Assembly (NCBI GenBank): GCA_038373885.1
Contig: JAWZYV010010311.1
Location: forward strand, 124,001-188,000
Reading direction: 5' to 3'
Length of the DNA: 64,000 bases
From: Cheiracanthium punctorium
Lineage: Eukaryota > Arthropoda > Arachnida > Araneae > Cheiracanthiidae
Shown here: piece by piece, positions 9,892 to 21,570 of the stretch
How positions within the stretch are numbered: the stretch's first letter is position 1
How the letters are laid out: every line of letters starts with the position of its first letter
Position numbers and translations under genes: made by a program
Notes under the pieces: model-generated
The model's database searches: none
Told to the model about the DNA's origin: nothing
The model's input: only the letters and a program-made list of their open reading frames with translations

Positions 9892-11132
9892 CACTGTATA
9901 TGCGTAATATTTGTAATAGGAAAGCCAGATTATCTAAGACGTGTGTTAGGGAAAAAAATGCAAGAGCGCGACATAGTTAAAAAAAAGAGGGGGGGGGCGA
10001 TAGTATTTCCCATCGTACGCGGCGACAGCGGATTTTCTAAAGAGGCAAAAAGTCTTAATAATTATTATTGTGCAGCAGTTTGTAGTTACATAATTATAAC
10101 AACTCTCGACACTTCAGGGATCGGAAAGAATTTGACCCTCTTGTCCAAATTTTTAATTTCCCAATCGATGAATTCAAAATAGTCTTAATGGCCCTCCCTA
10201 ATCAGCATTTTCGCACTTTCGATTGGGCTTTTACTCAGCGCGTAGTACAGTGAAAATGAACATCCCAGGGGCGCGTGGAGTCCACGAAAGACTTGCATTC
10301 TCGCAATCGTCGACGATTTCATTTTTGCGGAGCGGCCGCAAAACAGACACGAATTTTGAATTGACATTTTCCCCCCCTTTCTCTGCCTAAAATTGTTCTA
10401 TAGCAGAGCTGTCATCCATTTGGCCCCGATGCTGACCGGAAATTCGATATTTTCAAGTAGTATTTCCCGCCGTGCGAAATATTCAGGTACATTTCCATTC
10501 TGCTGGACACCCTGTCAATGAATCAACTTTTCCCCTATTCTTTAGTACATCAACGGGCAGGCGGGGTCAGGACGCGAAATTAGCGGTCGTTAGTTGTATT
10601 TTGCAACTGTAATTTTTGTTTTGACGACCGAGATTTAAGAACTAGTCGTTATTTTTTACGCCTAACATTTTGCCCGATACAGGGCTGCCACAGGCGACTA
10701 AAAAGCGACTATTTTGGCATCGGTCGACTACGACGACTTTTTAAAGAAAAATACCTCAGAAAACGAATATTTTGGAAATTCTGGGGCCTTTTTTATTGTC
10801 TAGACGACTATTTTCCAAAATGTGCTGAAAAAATACAAATGTAAATTTCCATGAAAAAAACTTGCTTTCGTAAGCACCGCCACGTGGCAGAAAGAGAACG
10901 ATCCTCTGCAGTCTTCTGTGGTTGAAAAATGTGCAGAAGACCACTTTCTTGTCTTCTGCGGATGTGTAATAATTTAAATCGCACGTTTTGTAATGTAAAC
11001 AAATAGAGAAACGTAAAAAAATTTAGTGATAATTTTTTAACTCCATGAATATTAATGAAGTTGATCGGAGGAAACTACGAGCTCGCGTTCGCCATATTGG
11101 ATTCTTTCTGCAAGTGTGTGTTTTAGTGGTAG
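9892..11132. other. Non-coding stretch with orphan transposon ends
   Basis: No gene is supported. It contains an inward-facing GGACACCCTG end (10505-10514), a CAGGGCTGCCACAGGCGAC end (10681 region) and GC-richer patches at 10255-10360 and 10860-10960. The short ORFs here lack recognisable domains. Confidence 0.5.
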
Positions 11133-11837
11133 CTTGGCTCGTATGGTATGGACAAAAGCATTTGATTCAATACCATGGAGGCAAATTAAAATACTTATAA
11201 GAAATTTAAATTTACCGTCAGACATAACCAATTTATTTTATTCTTTCTTAACAGACAGATCATCACTCGTGGATTGGCAGCATCCTGAATACAAGCATTT
11301 TCATTCGTGAAGTTGCCCTCAGGATTCATGCCTTGGTCCATTTTTATGGAAAATCATGTTAAATTCTTTATTAATTGCATTTGACATTTCAGAGATAACA
11401 CTTGTGGCATTTGCAGACGATTTACTAATAATAGGCGGAGGATCTTCGAGAAATCAATTAGAAATAATAGTAAACAGAGCTCTAGAAAAAATCAATACTT
11501 GGTCAATAAGCAATAATTTATCAATATCAAAATGCATCAATAGCAACAGGAAAACCGAAACAACTTCAAAGGCGACCATATTTTAAAATAGGAAATTCTG
11601 TAATCCCGTACGATACAAAATTTAAATATCTCGGTGTCATATTAGATAACAAACTATCATGGATTCCCCACTTAAAATATATAAATAACAAAATAGACAA
11701 AATGATCCAACAATTATTCAAATTTTCCTCATCTAACACAGGAATACCAAAACTGATCTTGAAAATATGGTATAAAGCCATTTTGGAAAGAATTATTGTC
11801 TATGCTTCATCTTGTTGGTACCCATATATAAACTGTA
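11133..11837 (+). pseudogene. LINE (non-LTR) reverse transcriptase, 5'-truncated
   Basis: The sequence starts abruptly with KAFDSIPWRQIKILIRNLNLP, the RT palm region of an APE-type LINE. After a damaged LPQGS-type block (11305-11350) comes VAFADDLLIIGG with the catalytic FADD box at 11410-11421, then a KYLGVILDNKLSW motif in another frame (11620-11665). At least three frameshifts separate these blocks. The endonuclease and fingers domains are absent, consistent with 5' truncation on insertion. Confidence 0.87.
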
Positions 11838-12863
11838 ATGGAAAAAAAATTACTGGAATCAATACAGCGAAAATGTATTCTTTTAATAACCAGAGCATAC
11901 AGAAAAACGTCGACACATGCTTTGCAAGTGTTATCGGGTATAGTACCGATAGATTTAACAATAGATAAAGAAATAATTTATGCATTCATATCAAGGCTCG
12001 AAACATCAATAAATGATAATAATAACCAACTCAATCCACCAGATTTTGACATACCTTTAAAGAAAACAACAATAGATCCATTGATCAGCCCAATAAAATT
12101 ACATAACTCAGAATTAACTACCATAAGCATATTTACAGACGGCTCAAAATCCCCACATGGCTGTGGCGCAGCGTTATGTGTTTTATTAAAAAATGAATTT
12201 ATAAAAGGAATTCAAATACATATGCAAAGTACAAACTCCATATTCCAAGCAGAACTCCTGGCTATTTATTATGCAATAGAATGGTTTAAAAATTCAAAAT
12301 ATAGTTTAGCTTTGATTTTAACAGATAGTCAATCTAGCATCTCAATATTACAAAATAACATAAATACCAATACAATAGCCCATAAAATCCAAGCTAAGCT
12401 AAATAGCCTAAATAAAACCATCTACTTCAAATGGATCAAGGCACATTCTAATATTGTTGGCAATGAACTAGCGGATGGTCTGGCTAAGCAAGCAGCACTT
12501 AATAACAGTAATCCGAATAATGGTCAAATTCCTAAATTTTTGCCAATAGATACAATCAGTGTTTTCCATCCCAGTCCGCTATCAAGTTTGAAATATACGT
12601 TAAAATTAAATAAAATTAGTGACTGGCAATCCAGATGGGATCAATCAGTAAAAGGAAGATTTACATACAATTACTTTAAAACAGTATCTGAAGATTTATT
12701 ACTCGAACATAGAAATCTCTACTTATTTTTTACAAATCATGGCCCCTTTCCATCATATCTTTATAAATTTAATAAATCACCAACAGAAAACTGTACCTGC
12801 AATAATTTTGGAAATTCAGTTTATTACTTTACAGTATGCCCATTAACCAAGAATTATCATATT
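11838..12863 (+). pseudogene. LINE ORF2: RNase H domain and start of Cys/His tail
   Basis: A long open stretch that follows a frameshift in an A-run at 11842-11850. Its N-terminal part completes the RT connection (SIQRKCILLITRAYRK). RNase H is complete in outline: IFTDGSKSPHGCG (Asp), FQAELLAIYYAI (Glu), LTDSQSSI (Asp) and WIKAHSNIVGNELADGLAK (His/Asp). This places the element in an RNase H-bearing group (I/Jockey/R1/LOA-like). A C-x-C...H-x4-C tail is beginning when the frame is cut by the element at 12864. RNase H itself has no stop. Confidence 0.88.
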
Positions 12864-13354
12864 CATGGGTGCCGGGAGGGGGTGCAAGGGGGTGCACTTG
12901 CACCCCCCTGGAGTTTGAAAAAAGTATAATTAACCTGCAAATATAAGCAATTTGTTTTACCCTTAGGATTGTGGTGTTGCATACTCCCCTGGAACAAACC
13001 CCTTGGTTTGCGAATCCGCACTGTAACGGTAACTGGCTAGTGCACAACTCAACCGGTTTTCCCCGGACTGGACCCCAACGTGGTTCTCACTCAGTACGCC
13101 TGTATGTTGTGATTTTCCCCTGTTTCGCTGCAGCATGTTCGGCATATTTGGCATACCTATTTTTCCTTTGTGTATTTGTAGCGTAATTCTAAAGTCTAAT
13201 TAAATATTGTTTGTGTTTACAATGTGTAATTATTTGTGATGAGAATCGGGGATGAAATCCCGAAGGACCGTAAAAAAAGAAAAATAGAGCCTCGATGTAG
13301 GTATGATATTTTGAATTCTACGTGTAACTGTCGCATTAAATTAGCTATTCCAGA

Positions 13355-13440
13355 CCGGTGGGCGGAAAAAAGAGCACCGGAAAAAAGCGCCCGGAAAAAA
13401 GCGCACCAGAAAAAAATCGCCCCTGAAAAAAGCGCACAAT
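13355..13440. repeat. Short-period GAAAAAAGCGC repeat
   Basis: Five to six imperfect units of about 16 bp built on GGAAAAAAGCGCAC. They are GC-richer than the flanks. Confidence 0.75.
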
Positions 13441-13669
13441 ATAGAAGGGGTTTATTTTTTTGGATGAGTATGTATGTGGATGGTATTTACATTTTTCGAA
13501 ACTGCTGTAATTTTTTACTGAATCACTAGTTCTGGACTTTGTATTAAGAATACAAACAAATTGAACAATCAGTTTATTGAAAAAATGCTGAAATTAGTAT
13601 TAATGTTATTGTTACCCCTTTGTTTATTTTCTATTTATTCTTTAATCTGGAACAAGGAGTTTCTGTAGA

Positions 13670-13877
13670 CATGGGCGCCGGCAGAATATTTTCCAGGGGG
13701 GAGGCAAAGACTACTCCATAGGGGGGGGCAAAGACTACTCAAGGGGGGGGCAAAGACTACTTCCATGTTGGGTTACTATGTTGGAAAGAGCAAAAAAGCA
13801 AGGGAAAACACTGCATACAAAAATCCAGGAGTTGAGCATTGCCCCCCCCCACTTGCCCTATGCTGCCGGCGCCCATG
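13670..13877. mobile_element. 208-bp MITE, CATGGGCGCCGGCAG family
   Basis: Perfect 15-bp TIRs CATGGGCGCCGGCAG / CTGCCGGCGCCCATG with an exact 8-bp TSD TCTGTAGA (13662-13669, 13878-13885). The interior has G-runs and a CAAAGACTAC...GGAAAGAGCAAAAAAGCAAG block, also found in the Copia-internal copies at 26047, 27080 and 28113. Confidence 0.88.
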
Positions 13878-13885
13878 TCTGTAGA

Positions 13886-15498
13886 ATCTGTTAGGGTCTT
13901 CTGTAGAGTGCAGGAGAGTCATATACTATATGCTTACAAATCAGGCCACTGTTCTTGGAAATGTTGTCTGAATGACAATTTTCAATAGAGATAAATACAA
14001 AATACACTAATGTACCTCTGTTTGATTCGTTTAGACCTGTGTTTATGGCTTAATAGGTTCTACCATTGTACATAAATTTTAAGCTTTTGAGAAGTCATCC
14101 ACATCTTTATTTTGGGATAATGTTGGCGCACGGACATGAGCTCTCATAATGTACTGATCAACGCTTACTATCGCAGTAGTGTTGAAGCCTCACGGCATGT
14201 GCCCGTAGTTAGGAAAAAATATTTTGAAATAGTCTCGATAATATTCGAGGTAGACGGGAACGGCTTTTCTCGAACTATCGAAGTCATTAATAAACAGATA
14301 AATGGAAATAAAGCAATTTTTCTGCTTTGAATGCATATTTAAATGAGAAATGTAGTTACATATTATCACATTACTTATTAGATCAGGTTAATAATTTTGG
14401 AAAATAATAGTCAATTGTTTTGTTTTGACACATTGACTCGTTTCCGTAAAGCAGTATCGTGCCATTGACAAAGCAACATGTCAACATTGCACAGAAATGT
14501 CTATGAAGACATCTACAGAAAAAATACACCCACTTTCTTTGGGAGAGGGATTTCTGATAGGGCTTTCGGGTGCACCAAGTATTTGAATTTTTGTCTTGCA
14601 ATTAAAAATATCGCCTGTTTTATATGTGTTGATCATTATTTTTATATGTGTTGTTCATTATTTGGGAGCTAAATTTATTTTTTCACTAACTGAGTGGTAT
14701 GGAAAACTAGAACAATCGAGACTCGAACTATCGAGATTCTACTGTGAATATGATTAAATGCAATTATTTTAGGACTTAACGCTTAAAGTTTAACATTTCT
14801 TTTTAATATTATACAGTTAATTTTTCAGAGATTTAAACTGAAAAACTATTAGATGAAAATTTGTATTTTGAGTTTTTTGACAGTGTGATTTTTCAAATAT
14901 TAAGTGGAGGCATCACTGCATCACTTTCGAAACTTGGGCTCTATTTTAATACGTGGATGTCCTTGCCAAGTGCACTTAAGGCAAACCTGCACATGGGGTA
15001 TCTGTGATGGAAAGGGGGTGGGTTAGAGGACTTTTTAAGGGGTTCTAATGCGTATTCACGTAACATGTAGAGAAAACCGGCCAAAACTCAAAACCGCTAG
15101 ATTGACAGCCGCGCGACAGGCCAAAACTATTGACCTTCACATTTCAGCCATCTACCATTCTCAGCACAGGACATGGTGGTGACTTCTAAGCCAAAAATTG
15201 CTATATACATCAATACTACATAAAATATATTTCGCTTCAGTTTTTCTGGGAAAATTTGTCTGTTTAAATATAAAACAAAATAATATCAAAATTGCATATA
15301 ATTTAAATAATTAATTATTAGTATACTTAAATTGAGGTATTATTAATTAGGCCAAATTAATAGTGTAAGATTTTGTACTTTTCAGCTGCGACAAAATAAC
15401 TACGACGACGTTTGTTTCACATATTGATGCAACATTTTCCAGCCAAGATTCTTCTTCCCTCAAATGCCAATTAGTCTAATTTTTTATATGTATGTATA
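13886..15498. other. Interior of the 3.2-kb element, non-coding
   Basis: No gene is supported. A pogo-like end, ATCTCGATAGTTCGAGTCTC on the minus strand (14716-14742, terminating CTACTG), has no detectable partner. AAGGCAAACCTGCACATGGG at 14979-14998 recurs near 62519, so it belongs to another dispersed family. Confidence 0.45.
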
Positions 15499-16039
15499 CA
15501 GGGTGTCCCTGAAGGTAGTTAAAATACATACAAAGAAGCATTTTTCTGCATTGCAACGTTTAGTCGGAAATGAAAAATGTAGATAGTTTCAGCACGATAG
15601 GGCTCCAGCCTATTTCGCAAATAATGTGCGTAATTATCCCATTGTCATCTTTGACTCCCGATCGATTGGACAAGTTGAACTAGTCGCTTGGCCAGGACGT
15701 TCATTAGATTAATCAAGTATAGATTTTTGCTTTTGGGGACACCTCAAGGCACTCGTTTACGAGACTCCAGTTCACAGAGATGAAGGCCTCATTGCAAAAC
15801 TTTAGTAACTGCTGCAACCGTTCGTGGAACACCTGGCATCTTCGAAAGGGTACGCCAATCACTTGCTAGACGCTACCAGCACATTGGAGCATTTACAGTA
15901 GAGCTTTTTAATTTCTTTTGCATTTGCTAGATTTCGATCTACGCTTTTTATTTCTAACCCCAAACTGTTATACAAAAAAATGCTTCTTTATATGCATTTT
16001 ATTCTTCAATTTTTGGCCTATGAATTCAGTTACGCCCTG
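15499..16039 (+). mobile_element. Internally deleted mariner-like element with transposase remnant
   Basis: CAGGGTGT and, reversed, CAGGGCGT ends lie next to TA dinucleotides (15497-15498, 16040-16041). From about 15591 the plus frame gives FQHDRAPAYFANNVRN, then WPGRS and FCFWGHLKALVYETPV. These are the second catalytic Asp region and the C-terminal FxLWGxLK motif of mariner-type DDE transposases. The DNA-binding N-terminus is deleted, and a TAA replaces the expected position just before the third acidic residue. Confidence 0.75.
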
Positions 16040-16106
16040 TATATGTATATATGTATCTTGGGTGCACCCCCCTGGAAATGATCCTGCCGGCGCCCTTGAT
16101 CATATT

Positions 16107-16244
16107 AAGAGGTCTCCCTCACAAAATGACGAATCTTGGGCAAAATATATATTAAAGAACCATCATTTACTTAATAAAATAATTATAGGAATATCAGAAA
16201 TAGAAAATAACCAAGCTAAATATATTCCCCCAATTTCAGTGTGA
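16107..16244 (+). pseudogene. LINE ORF2 C-terminal end
   Basis: The same frame as 11838-12863 resumes after the 3.2-kb insertion and its TSD. About 45 residues (including SQNDESWAKYILKNHHLLNKIII) run to the natural stop at 16242-16244. A 3' UTR of unknown length follows. Confidence 0.75.
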
Positions 16245-16779
16245 TTAACACATCCGGTAAGTGACTCTGATTCAGACTAAGCGTATACATATATATATAT
16301 ATATTTTTTCTTTTAGAGTTTATAATACACTTCAAAATAAAAGATTTAATTTCGTACTACAAAAATTCAGCATCTCCTCAAAATTTTATATTTTTGAATT
16401 TATTCTAATATATATGCATATAAATAATTGTAAAAACTAATTCTATTTAATGCATTTTTTCTTCTATTCTAAATTTATAAATATTTTATTCCAAACGTAA
16501 AGAAGGGTTTCATTTTTCTCAACTTCAAATTTATTAATCTATCTAATTTATCTAAATTACTCGTAAAAGAAAAGGTTTTTATCTTATTAAATTTTCTCTG
16601 CTCCAAAATTTATGCATACATATATATATATATATTTAAATCCACATTTTATTTCTTCTGTTTGGTTCCTTATCAAAATTTTGTGTTATTTCTGTTATAG
16701 TAACTGTAAAAATTGTAAAAAAAGAAAAATATCTGTTTTTAAAAGAAAAAAAATGTTAATGGTTCTACCCAATTCGTTG
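16245..16779. other. AT-rich non-coding stretch with (TA)n microsatellites
   Basis: (TA)n runs at 16290-16306 and 16618-16636. Otherwise A/T-rich sequence without features; probably LINE 3' UTR followed by degraded repeats. Confidence 0.5.
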
Positions 16780-18345
16780 CCGGAATGGTGGCGTAGCTGG
16801 GTAGTAAAATCCATCCTTTGAGAGTAATATTTAATGCCTTAAACTTAATAGGTAGGCTGCTCTCAGAGGTTATATTGACCAGAATAAGTTAAACGGTATT
16901 TTCATAGCAAGCGGTTGAATAGAATTGGACATTCTGCAGCGCCACCTAGAGTAAACTGGATAGCATAAAAACCTTCTCCGTGACAAAAGACTTAAGTGTA
17001 CTAAATTTCCTGGTGATCGGTCAAACTGTTTTGAAGTTTATCAACGTCATACACACCCACAAACATTCATTTTTATATATAGACTAGCTGAAGTACCCGT
17101 TCTTCGCACGGGAATGAATGGACTTTTTGATATTACGATTTGTGGTGATTACTATTCATTGTAATAAACAGATATAGCAAAGTGGATATCGCGTTATATT
17201 GTGTCCAATAATCATGCATACCGAATTGCAAGGCAATCGTTTGTACGGTGCAGAAGGCCATGCGGCGTAGCGCAATCTAGTGGCGAGTTTTAGCAAAACG
17301 GATACGGCGAAAATATTTTTCGCATTCAGATATCGATGTATACGAATTTTCATGACTATCGGCTGGACAGTCCTGAAGTTCATGTGTTGACGCGACATCT
17401 AGTGGCAAGTTATAGGAAAATGGATAGCGCCAAACTCTTCCTCGTGTTCAAATATCTATGTATACCTATTTTCATAGCGATCATTTGCACAGTCAAGAAG
17501 TGATACACTGCAGGGCCATCCAGTGGTTCAATAAAGTAATGATTTGCTACAGCACCGTCAAGTGGCGAGTTATAGAAAAATGGATAACGCCAAAATATTC
17601 TCATTGTTCAAATAGCTATGTATACTGATTTTCATAGCGACCGTGTTCAACTATCTATGTATACCAATTTTCATAACGATCATTTGCACAGTCAAGAAGT
17701 GATACACTGCAGGGCCATCTAGTAGTTAATTAAAGTAATGATTTGCTACAGCGCCGTCAAGTGGCGAGTTATAGCAAAATGGATAACGCCAAAATATTCT
17801 CATTGTTCAAATAGCTATGTATACTGATTTTCATAGCGACCGTTTGAATCGTCATGAATTTGGCCTGCTGCAGCGTCATCTAGTGGCGACTTAAAATAAT
17901 AATGCATTGCAGTGTCATCTAGTGGTGAGTAAAATCAAAAGGAACGCAGTTAGAATATATTCTTCGTTCTCAAATGTGTAAGTATAAAAAATTTTATGCC
18001 GATCGGTCGAACGGTATAGAAGTTGATGCTTTTCAGCGCCATTTAGCGGCAAGTTACAGCAAAATGGATAGTGAAAAATATTCTCCGTGTTCTAATATTC
18101 GCGTGTACTACATTTCATCGAAATTGGTTGGACGATATTCGCATAGCAAACGGCTAAACGGAATAGAATTCGACGTTCTGCTGCGCCACCTGGTGGCAAG
18201 TTAGAGGAAAACGGATAGCATAAAAAGCTTCTCCATGATAAAAGACTTAGGTGAACCAAATTTCATGGTGCAACGGTGCTCAACGGTGCTGGAGTTTTTC
18301 AACCTCATACACTCATACCAACATTCATTTTTATCTATAACCAGT
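16780..18345. repeat. Dispersed repeat family R2 with internal tandem units
   Basis: Two related 3' ends, ACAAACATTCATTTTTATAT (17059 region) and a close variant (18318 region), bound the body. Between them, at 17084, lies ACTAGCTGAAGTACCCGTTC followed by CACGGGAATG, a start motif also seen at 49752 and 61452. The body repeats blocks with ATCTAGTGGCGAGTTATAG and TTTTCATAGCGA. No ORF. The class is unresolved (Helitron-, SINE- or RTE-derived are all possible). Confidence 0.7.
17446..17843. repeat. 199-bp tandem duplication in R2
   Basis: The segment beginning GTTCAAATATCTATGTATAC at 17446 repeats from about 17645 with few changes (both contain GATACACTGCAGGGCCATC and GATTTGCTACAGC). This is a local head-to-tail duplication. 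Confidence 0.85.
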
Positions 18346-19078
18346 GTCATTATATATTCCAGTCTCAAATAAAATCCAGTTTCAAATCTAAGCCTCGCCA
18401 AAGTGCCAACATACGCCGTTTTGCAAGCGTTTTTTCAGGAAATCATTCGAAGCATTGACTTAGCAGCAATAATATATGGGAAATGGTTCGACCGCGAAAA
18501 AGTAAAGCAAGCCTTTATTTGAAAAGTTGAATCCCTTAATACAGCCGAATTTTTTAAAATTATCAACTATAACGTGTTTTATTCATCATTACTCCGATGT
18601 ACTAAATGAGAAGATTTCAATTTTCTGAAATTTGGCAGAATTCCCCCAACTTAAATCAATGTACTCATTTGGCGAGAATTCTGGAGATAGATCAATTGAA
18701 ATCCCTTAATAACTGCATTATTTCTTCACGGATCATTAAAATTTAACGCTGTATTCTAATAAAACCTTTGCACTTGTTTTAAAAAATCTATTTCCTTAAG
18801 CTCTCAATAAATTGCGCCAAACCGAAATCTGTGCAAACCGCTAGAACTCACTTTCACAAAATCGGCATTTGAGCCATTTTATTTTTTCGCCAAACTAAAA
18901 TAATTTACCTATTAGCCTCGGAAATCTTCAATTCTTATTGTTTTGCGTGTAAAGAATTACATTCCTGCTCTGATTTCCCATGCACACGATATTATAATTA
19001 AAAAAAAATAACCTTACGAATATAAACTAACAAAAAAAAATCATTATTATTCTTTTATTTTTACTTTGAGAATTTAAA
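18346..19078. other. Non-coding, AT-rich; no feature recognised
   Basis: No ORF with a recognisable domain and no TIR or microsatellite of note. Probably a decayed repeat. Confidence 0.5.
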
Positions 19079-19800
19079 ACATTTTATTCGGCAAAATCGC
19101 CACACATGGCAACCACGATCCTTATTTCACACTTTTTTCACTACAGGGGTTACAATTACGGAAAGCTTTTTGCGTGAATAGCATAAAAAATCTCTTAAAT
19201 TCCGGGAACGGGTGGACTTGCAAAGTTTTAAAGTGGACTACGATTTATTCTATATTATTTTACATATCTGTGCTAAATTTCAGGCCGATAGGTTCATTTT
19301 TGTGGATTTGTATACGAACGACATTTTATTCGGCAAAATCGCCACACATGGCAACGATCCTTATTTCACACTTTTTTTACTACAGGGGTTACAATTACGG
19401 AAAGATTTTTGCGTGAAGAGCATAAAAAATCTCTTAAATTCCGGAAACGGGTGGACTTTCAAAGTTTTAAAGTGGACTACGATTTATTCTATATTCTTTT
19501 ACATATCTGTGCTAAATTTCAGGCCGATAGGTCCATTTTTGTGGATTTGTATACGAACGACATTTTATTCGGCAAAATCGCCACACATGGCAACCACGAT
19601 CCTTATTTCACACTTTTTTCACTACAGGGGTTACAATTACGGAAAGATTTTTGCGTGAAGAGCATAAAAAATCTCTTAAATTCCGGGAACGGGTGGACTT
19701 TCAAAGTTTTAAAGTGGACTATGAGTTATTCTATATTATTTTACATATATGTACTAAATTTCAGGCCGATAGGTCCATTTTTGTGGATTTGTATACGAAT
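19079..19800. repeat. 241-bp minisatellite, three copies, in a dispersed repeat
   Basis: Units start with CATTTTATTCGGCAAAATCG at about 19080, 19322 and 19561. They contain GGGTTACAATTACGGAAAG and GCTAAATTTCAGGCCGATAG. The last copy diverges after GTATACGAA and is followed by AATCCACAAACAAACAAACA and CATTTTTATTTATAAGAT, a typical dispersed-repeat 3' end. Long overlapping ORFs here come from repeat structure lacking stops, not from a gene. Confidence 0.9.
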
Positions 19801-20157
19801 CAAATCCACAAACAAACAAACAAACAGAATTTCATTTTTATTTATAAGATATTTATTATATTATTCCTTTTATTTATTTATTTATTTTTTTTTTTGTGTG
19901 TGTGTGGGGGGGGGAGTTGCCATCAAATGTAGTTTTAATAATTAAGTGTCTTCAAATTCTTTAACTGGTGCATTTATTGCTAATTTGTTCCCTTTCGTTT
20001 TCATCTAATTCTTTTGGGAGAGTTGAAACTTGCGCATAACTCCTCAAACCCATGACTGTAAAACTTGCCAAAGCGATTTTTTAGGTTGGCAAGAGTGATT
20101 GGTGATTGTGCTCAATTGATTCACAATCTGATATCATAATTGATGCTTTCCGAAAAA

Positions 20158-20484
20158 AAATGCCAAATGAATACCGCTTTTTATATCATTTCGGAAAGAC
20201 ACATGCCTGAAATCTTAAACTCCTGTTATCCACGCGATCATAAAAACAATTTTAAAAGTTATGAACTTTAAGAAATACATTTTGACTTAATTCTTTTTCA
20301 TGCTTTTTTAATTTGAAGTGAAAATGACGTAATATCTTATGAAATGCCATACTTATGTGTGAAGGCAGGCTTTTATTTTGGTTACTGATGGGTCGAGGAG
20401 AGTATTATGGTCAGTGCATGGTCACACTGCATCAGAAACGAATTCAAGAATCTGTCCCGAGCAACCTTAGTGTTTTAATATATA
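20158..20484. repeat. Dispersed repeat family R1, copy 2
   Basis: About 90% similar by eye to 6028-6345 and collinear over its whole length; it ends in a (TA)n run leading into TAGATTATT. Confidence 0.85.
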
Positions 20485-21417
20485 TATATATATAGATTAT
20501 TAAAAAAAAGTTTTATTAAATATCTTTTTTGAAGCTTCAAACGAGCATCCGTTCTCCTGTCATCGCAAATACGTTCACATGCTGTTCTGTCCAAGCAGTG
20601 ATTTAGTTTTTTGTAAATAGCTTTCAAGTTTTGAACCAAAACTGCTTTGATCAGCAAAGTTGAGAAGTCCTTAAGCTTCTTGCTGAGTTTATTTTTCCTT
20701 TTCTTTTTTTCTAATTCAGTACATAAATTTTTCAATTTCAAGGGAAGGGGGATGATGACACTAAATCGTGAAAAAGGCCAAATTTTTCACAAAAGGACTT
20801 CATAATTATTATTTTGCTAGCAAAATTTTAAATTTCGGGGGAGGGGAGGGGACCAGATCCCTAGCCCCCCCACATATGGCCTTGGAGTGCATAACCTCAG
20901 AAATTCATTTCAAGAGGAAACTCCGTATAAGAAAGAAGGAAACCTTGAAGTTCAATACATAAAATTTGAAAGACATTCATATTCTTATTTCTCTTGTTTC
21001 AGAAGATTTATTTAGGTTAAGCTCTCTATACATTACTGTGTAAACTTAACAGGATTCTTATCAACATACTTTTTCACTGGAATGCACATGCCCAGAGGTT
21101 ATTTCAATATACTTCTGTACTTTCTGTTTGGAGGCTTCTTTGGCACAATTAATACTCAGTTTCACTATACCCTCTTTATAAACCTAATAAAAAAAAGAGA
21201 AAGAAAGCAATATCAAATCAATCATAACTAGACCAATGCAAAAAAAAAAAAAAATCATACATAGGTATGCAAGCTCTTAGAATTTTTTCTACTTAGAAAA
21301 AAACCTACCCAGTTTTTAGGTTCATAGCTTAAAAGTCCAGTACATATGGAAAGAATAAAAACTAAATATGGACATTGTGTTTTAGGTGAGGGGTAAGGAG
21401 CAAAACACAATTCAACA
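20485..21417. other. Non-coding stretch with a GC-rich transposon-like patch
   Basis: A GGGGAGGGGACCAGATCCCT...CATATGGCCTTGGAGTGC patch (20840-20890) resembles 59950-60010. No coding sequence is supported; the 88-residue minus-strand ORF at 20475-20741 is Lys/Leu-rich with no recognisable domain. Confidence 0.45.
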
Positions 21418-21419
21418 TA

Positions 21420-21568
21420 CTGTATTAGCCCAAATATAATGCAATACTTTTTGGCTGTTCATTTCCTGTGAAAAACTTGACTCCCGCTAAATTTGAGGTC
21501 TAAATATATGATTTTTCCAATTATCTTGATGAATAATTTCGGTGTTGCATTATATTTGGCTAACACAG
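21420..21568. mobile_element. 149-bp TA-flanked MITE
   Basis: TIRs CTGTATTAGCCCAAATATAA and, reversed, CTGTGTTAGCCAAATATAAT, both continuing to TGCAA. TA dinucleotides flank the element (21418-21419 and 21569-21570). No coding capacity. The AATATAA-containing TIR resembles pogo/mariner-type MITEs. Confidence 0.8.
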
Positions 21569-21570
21569 TA

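Larger units (their letters stand above)
12864..16098. mobile_element. 3.2-kb TIR element (8-bp TSD) in the LINE, with nested insertions
   Basis: The ends are CATGGGTGCCGG and, reversed, CAAGGGCGCCGG. The TSD is ATCATATT (12856-12863 and 16099-16106). The LINE frame continues in phase from 12863 to 16107. Both subterminal regions carry a GGTGCAC/CCCCCTGGA motif. The same TIR type bounds the 208-bp element nested at 13670, so the two are one family. An 8-bp TSD suggests hAT affiliation. There is no transposase; a mariner fragment at 15499 is a later arrival. Confidence 0.8.

Noticed and set aside
6932..10514. A 3.6-kb transposon with CAGGGTGTC...GACACCCTG ends
   Set aside because: The ends match for only ~9 bp and the flanks show no target-site duplication; probably two unrelated orphan ends.
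16789..16800. tRNA A-box match TGGCGTAGCTGG
   Set aside because: No B-box at suitable distance and no cloverleaf; chance match in a dispersed repeat.
19174..19945. Overlapping ORFs of 80-178 codons in several frames
   Set aside because: They repeat the same peptide in shifted frames because the 241-bp unit has no stops; no domain and no coding signature.
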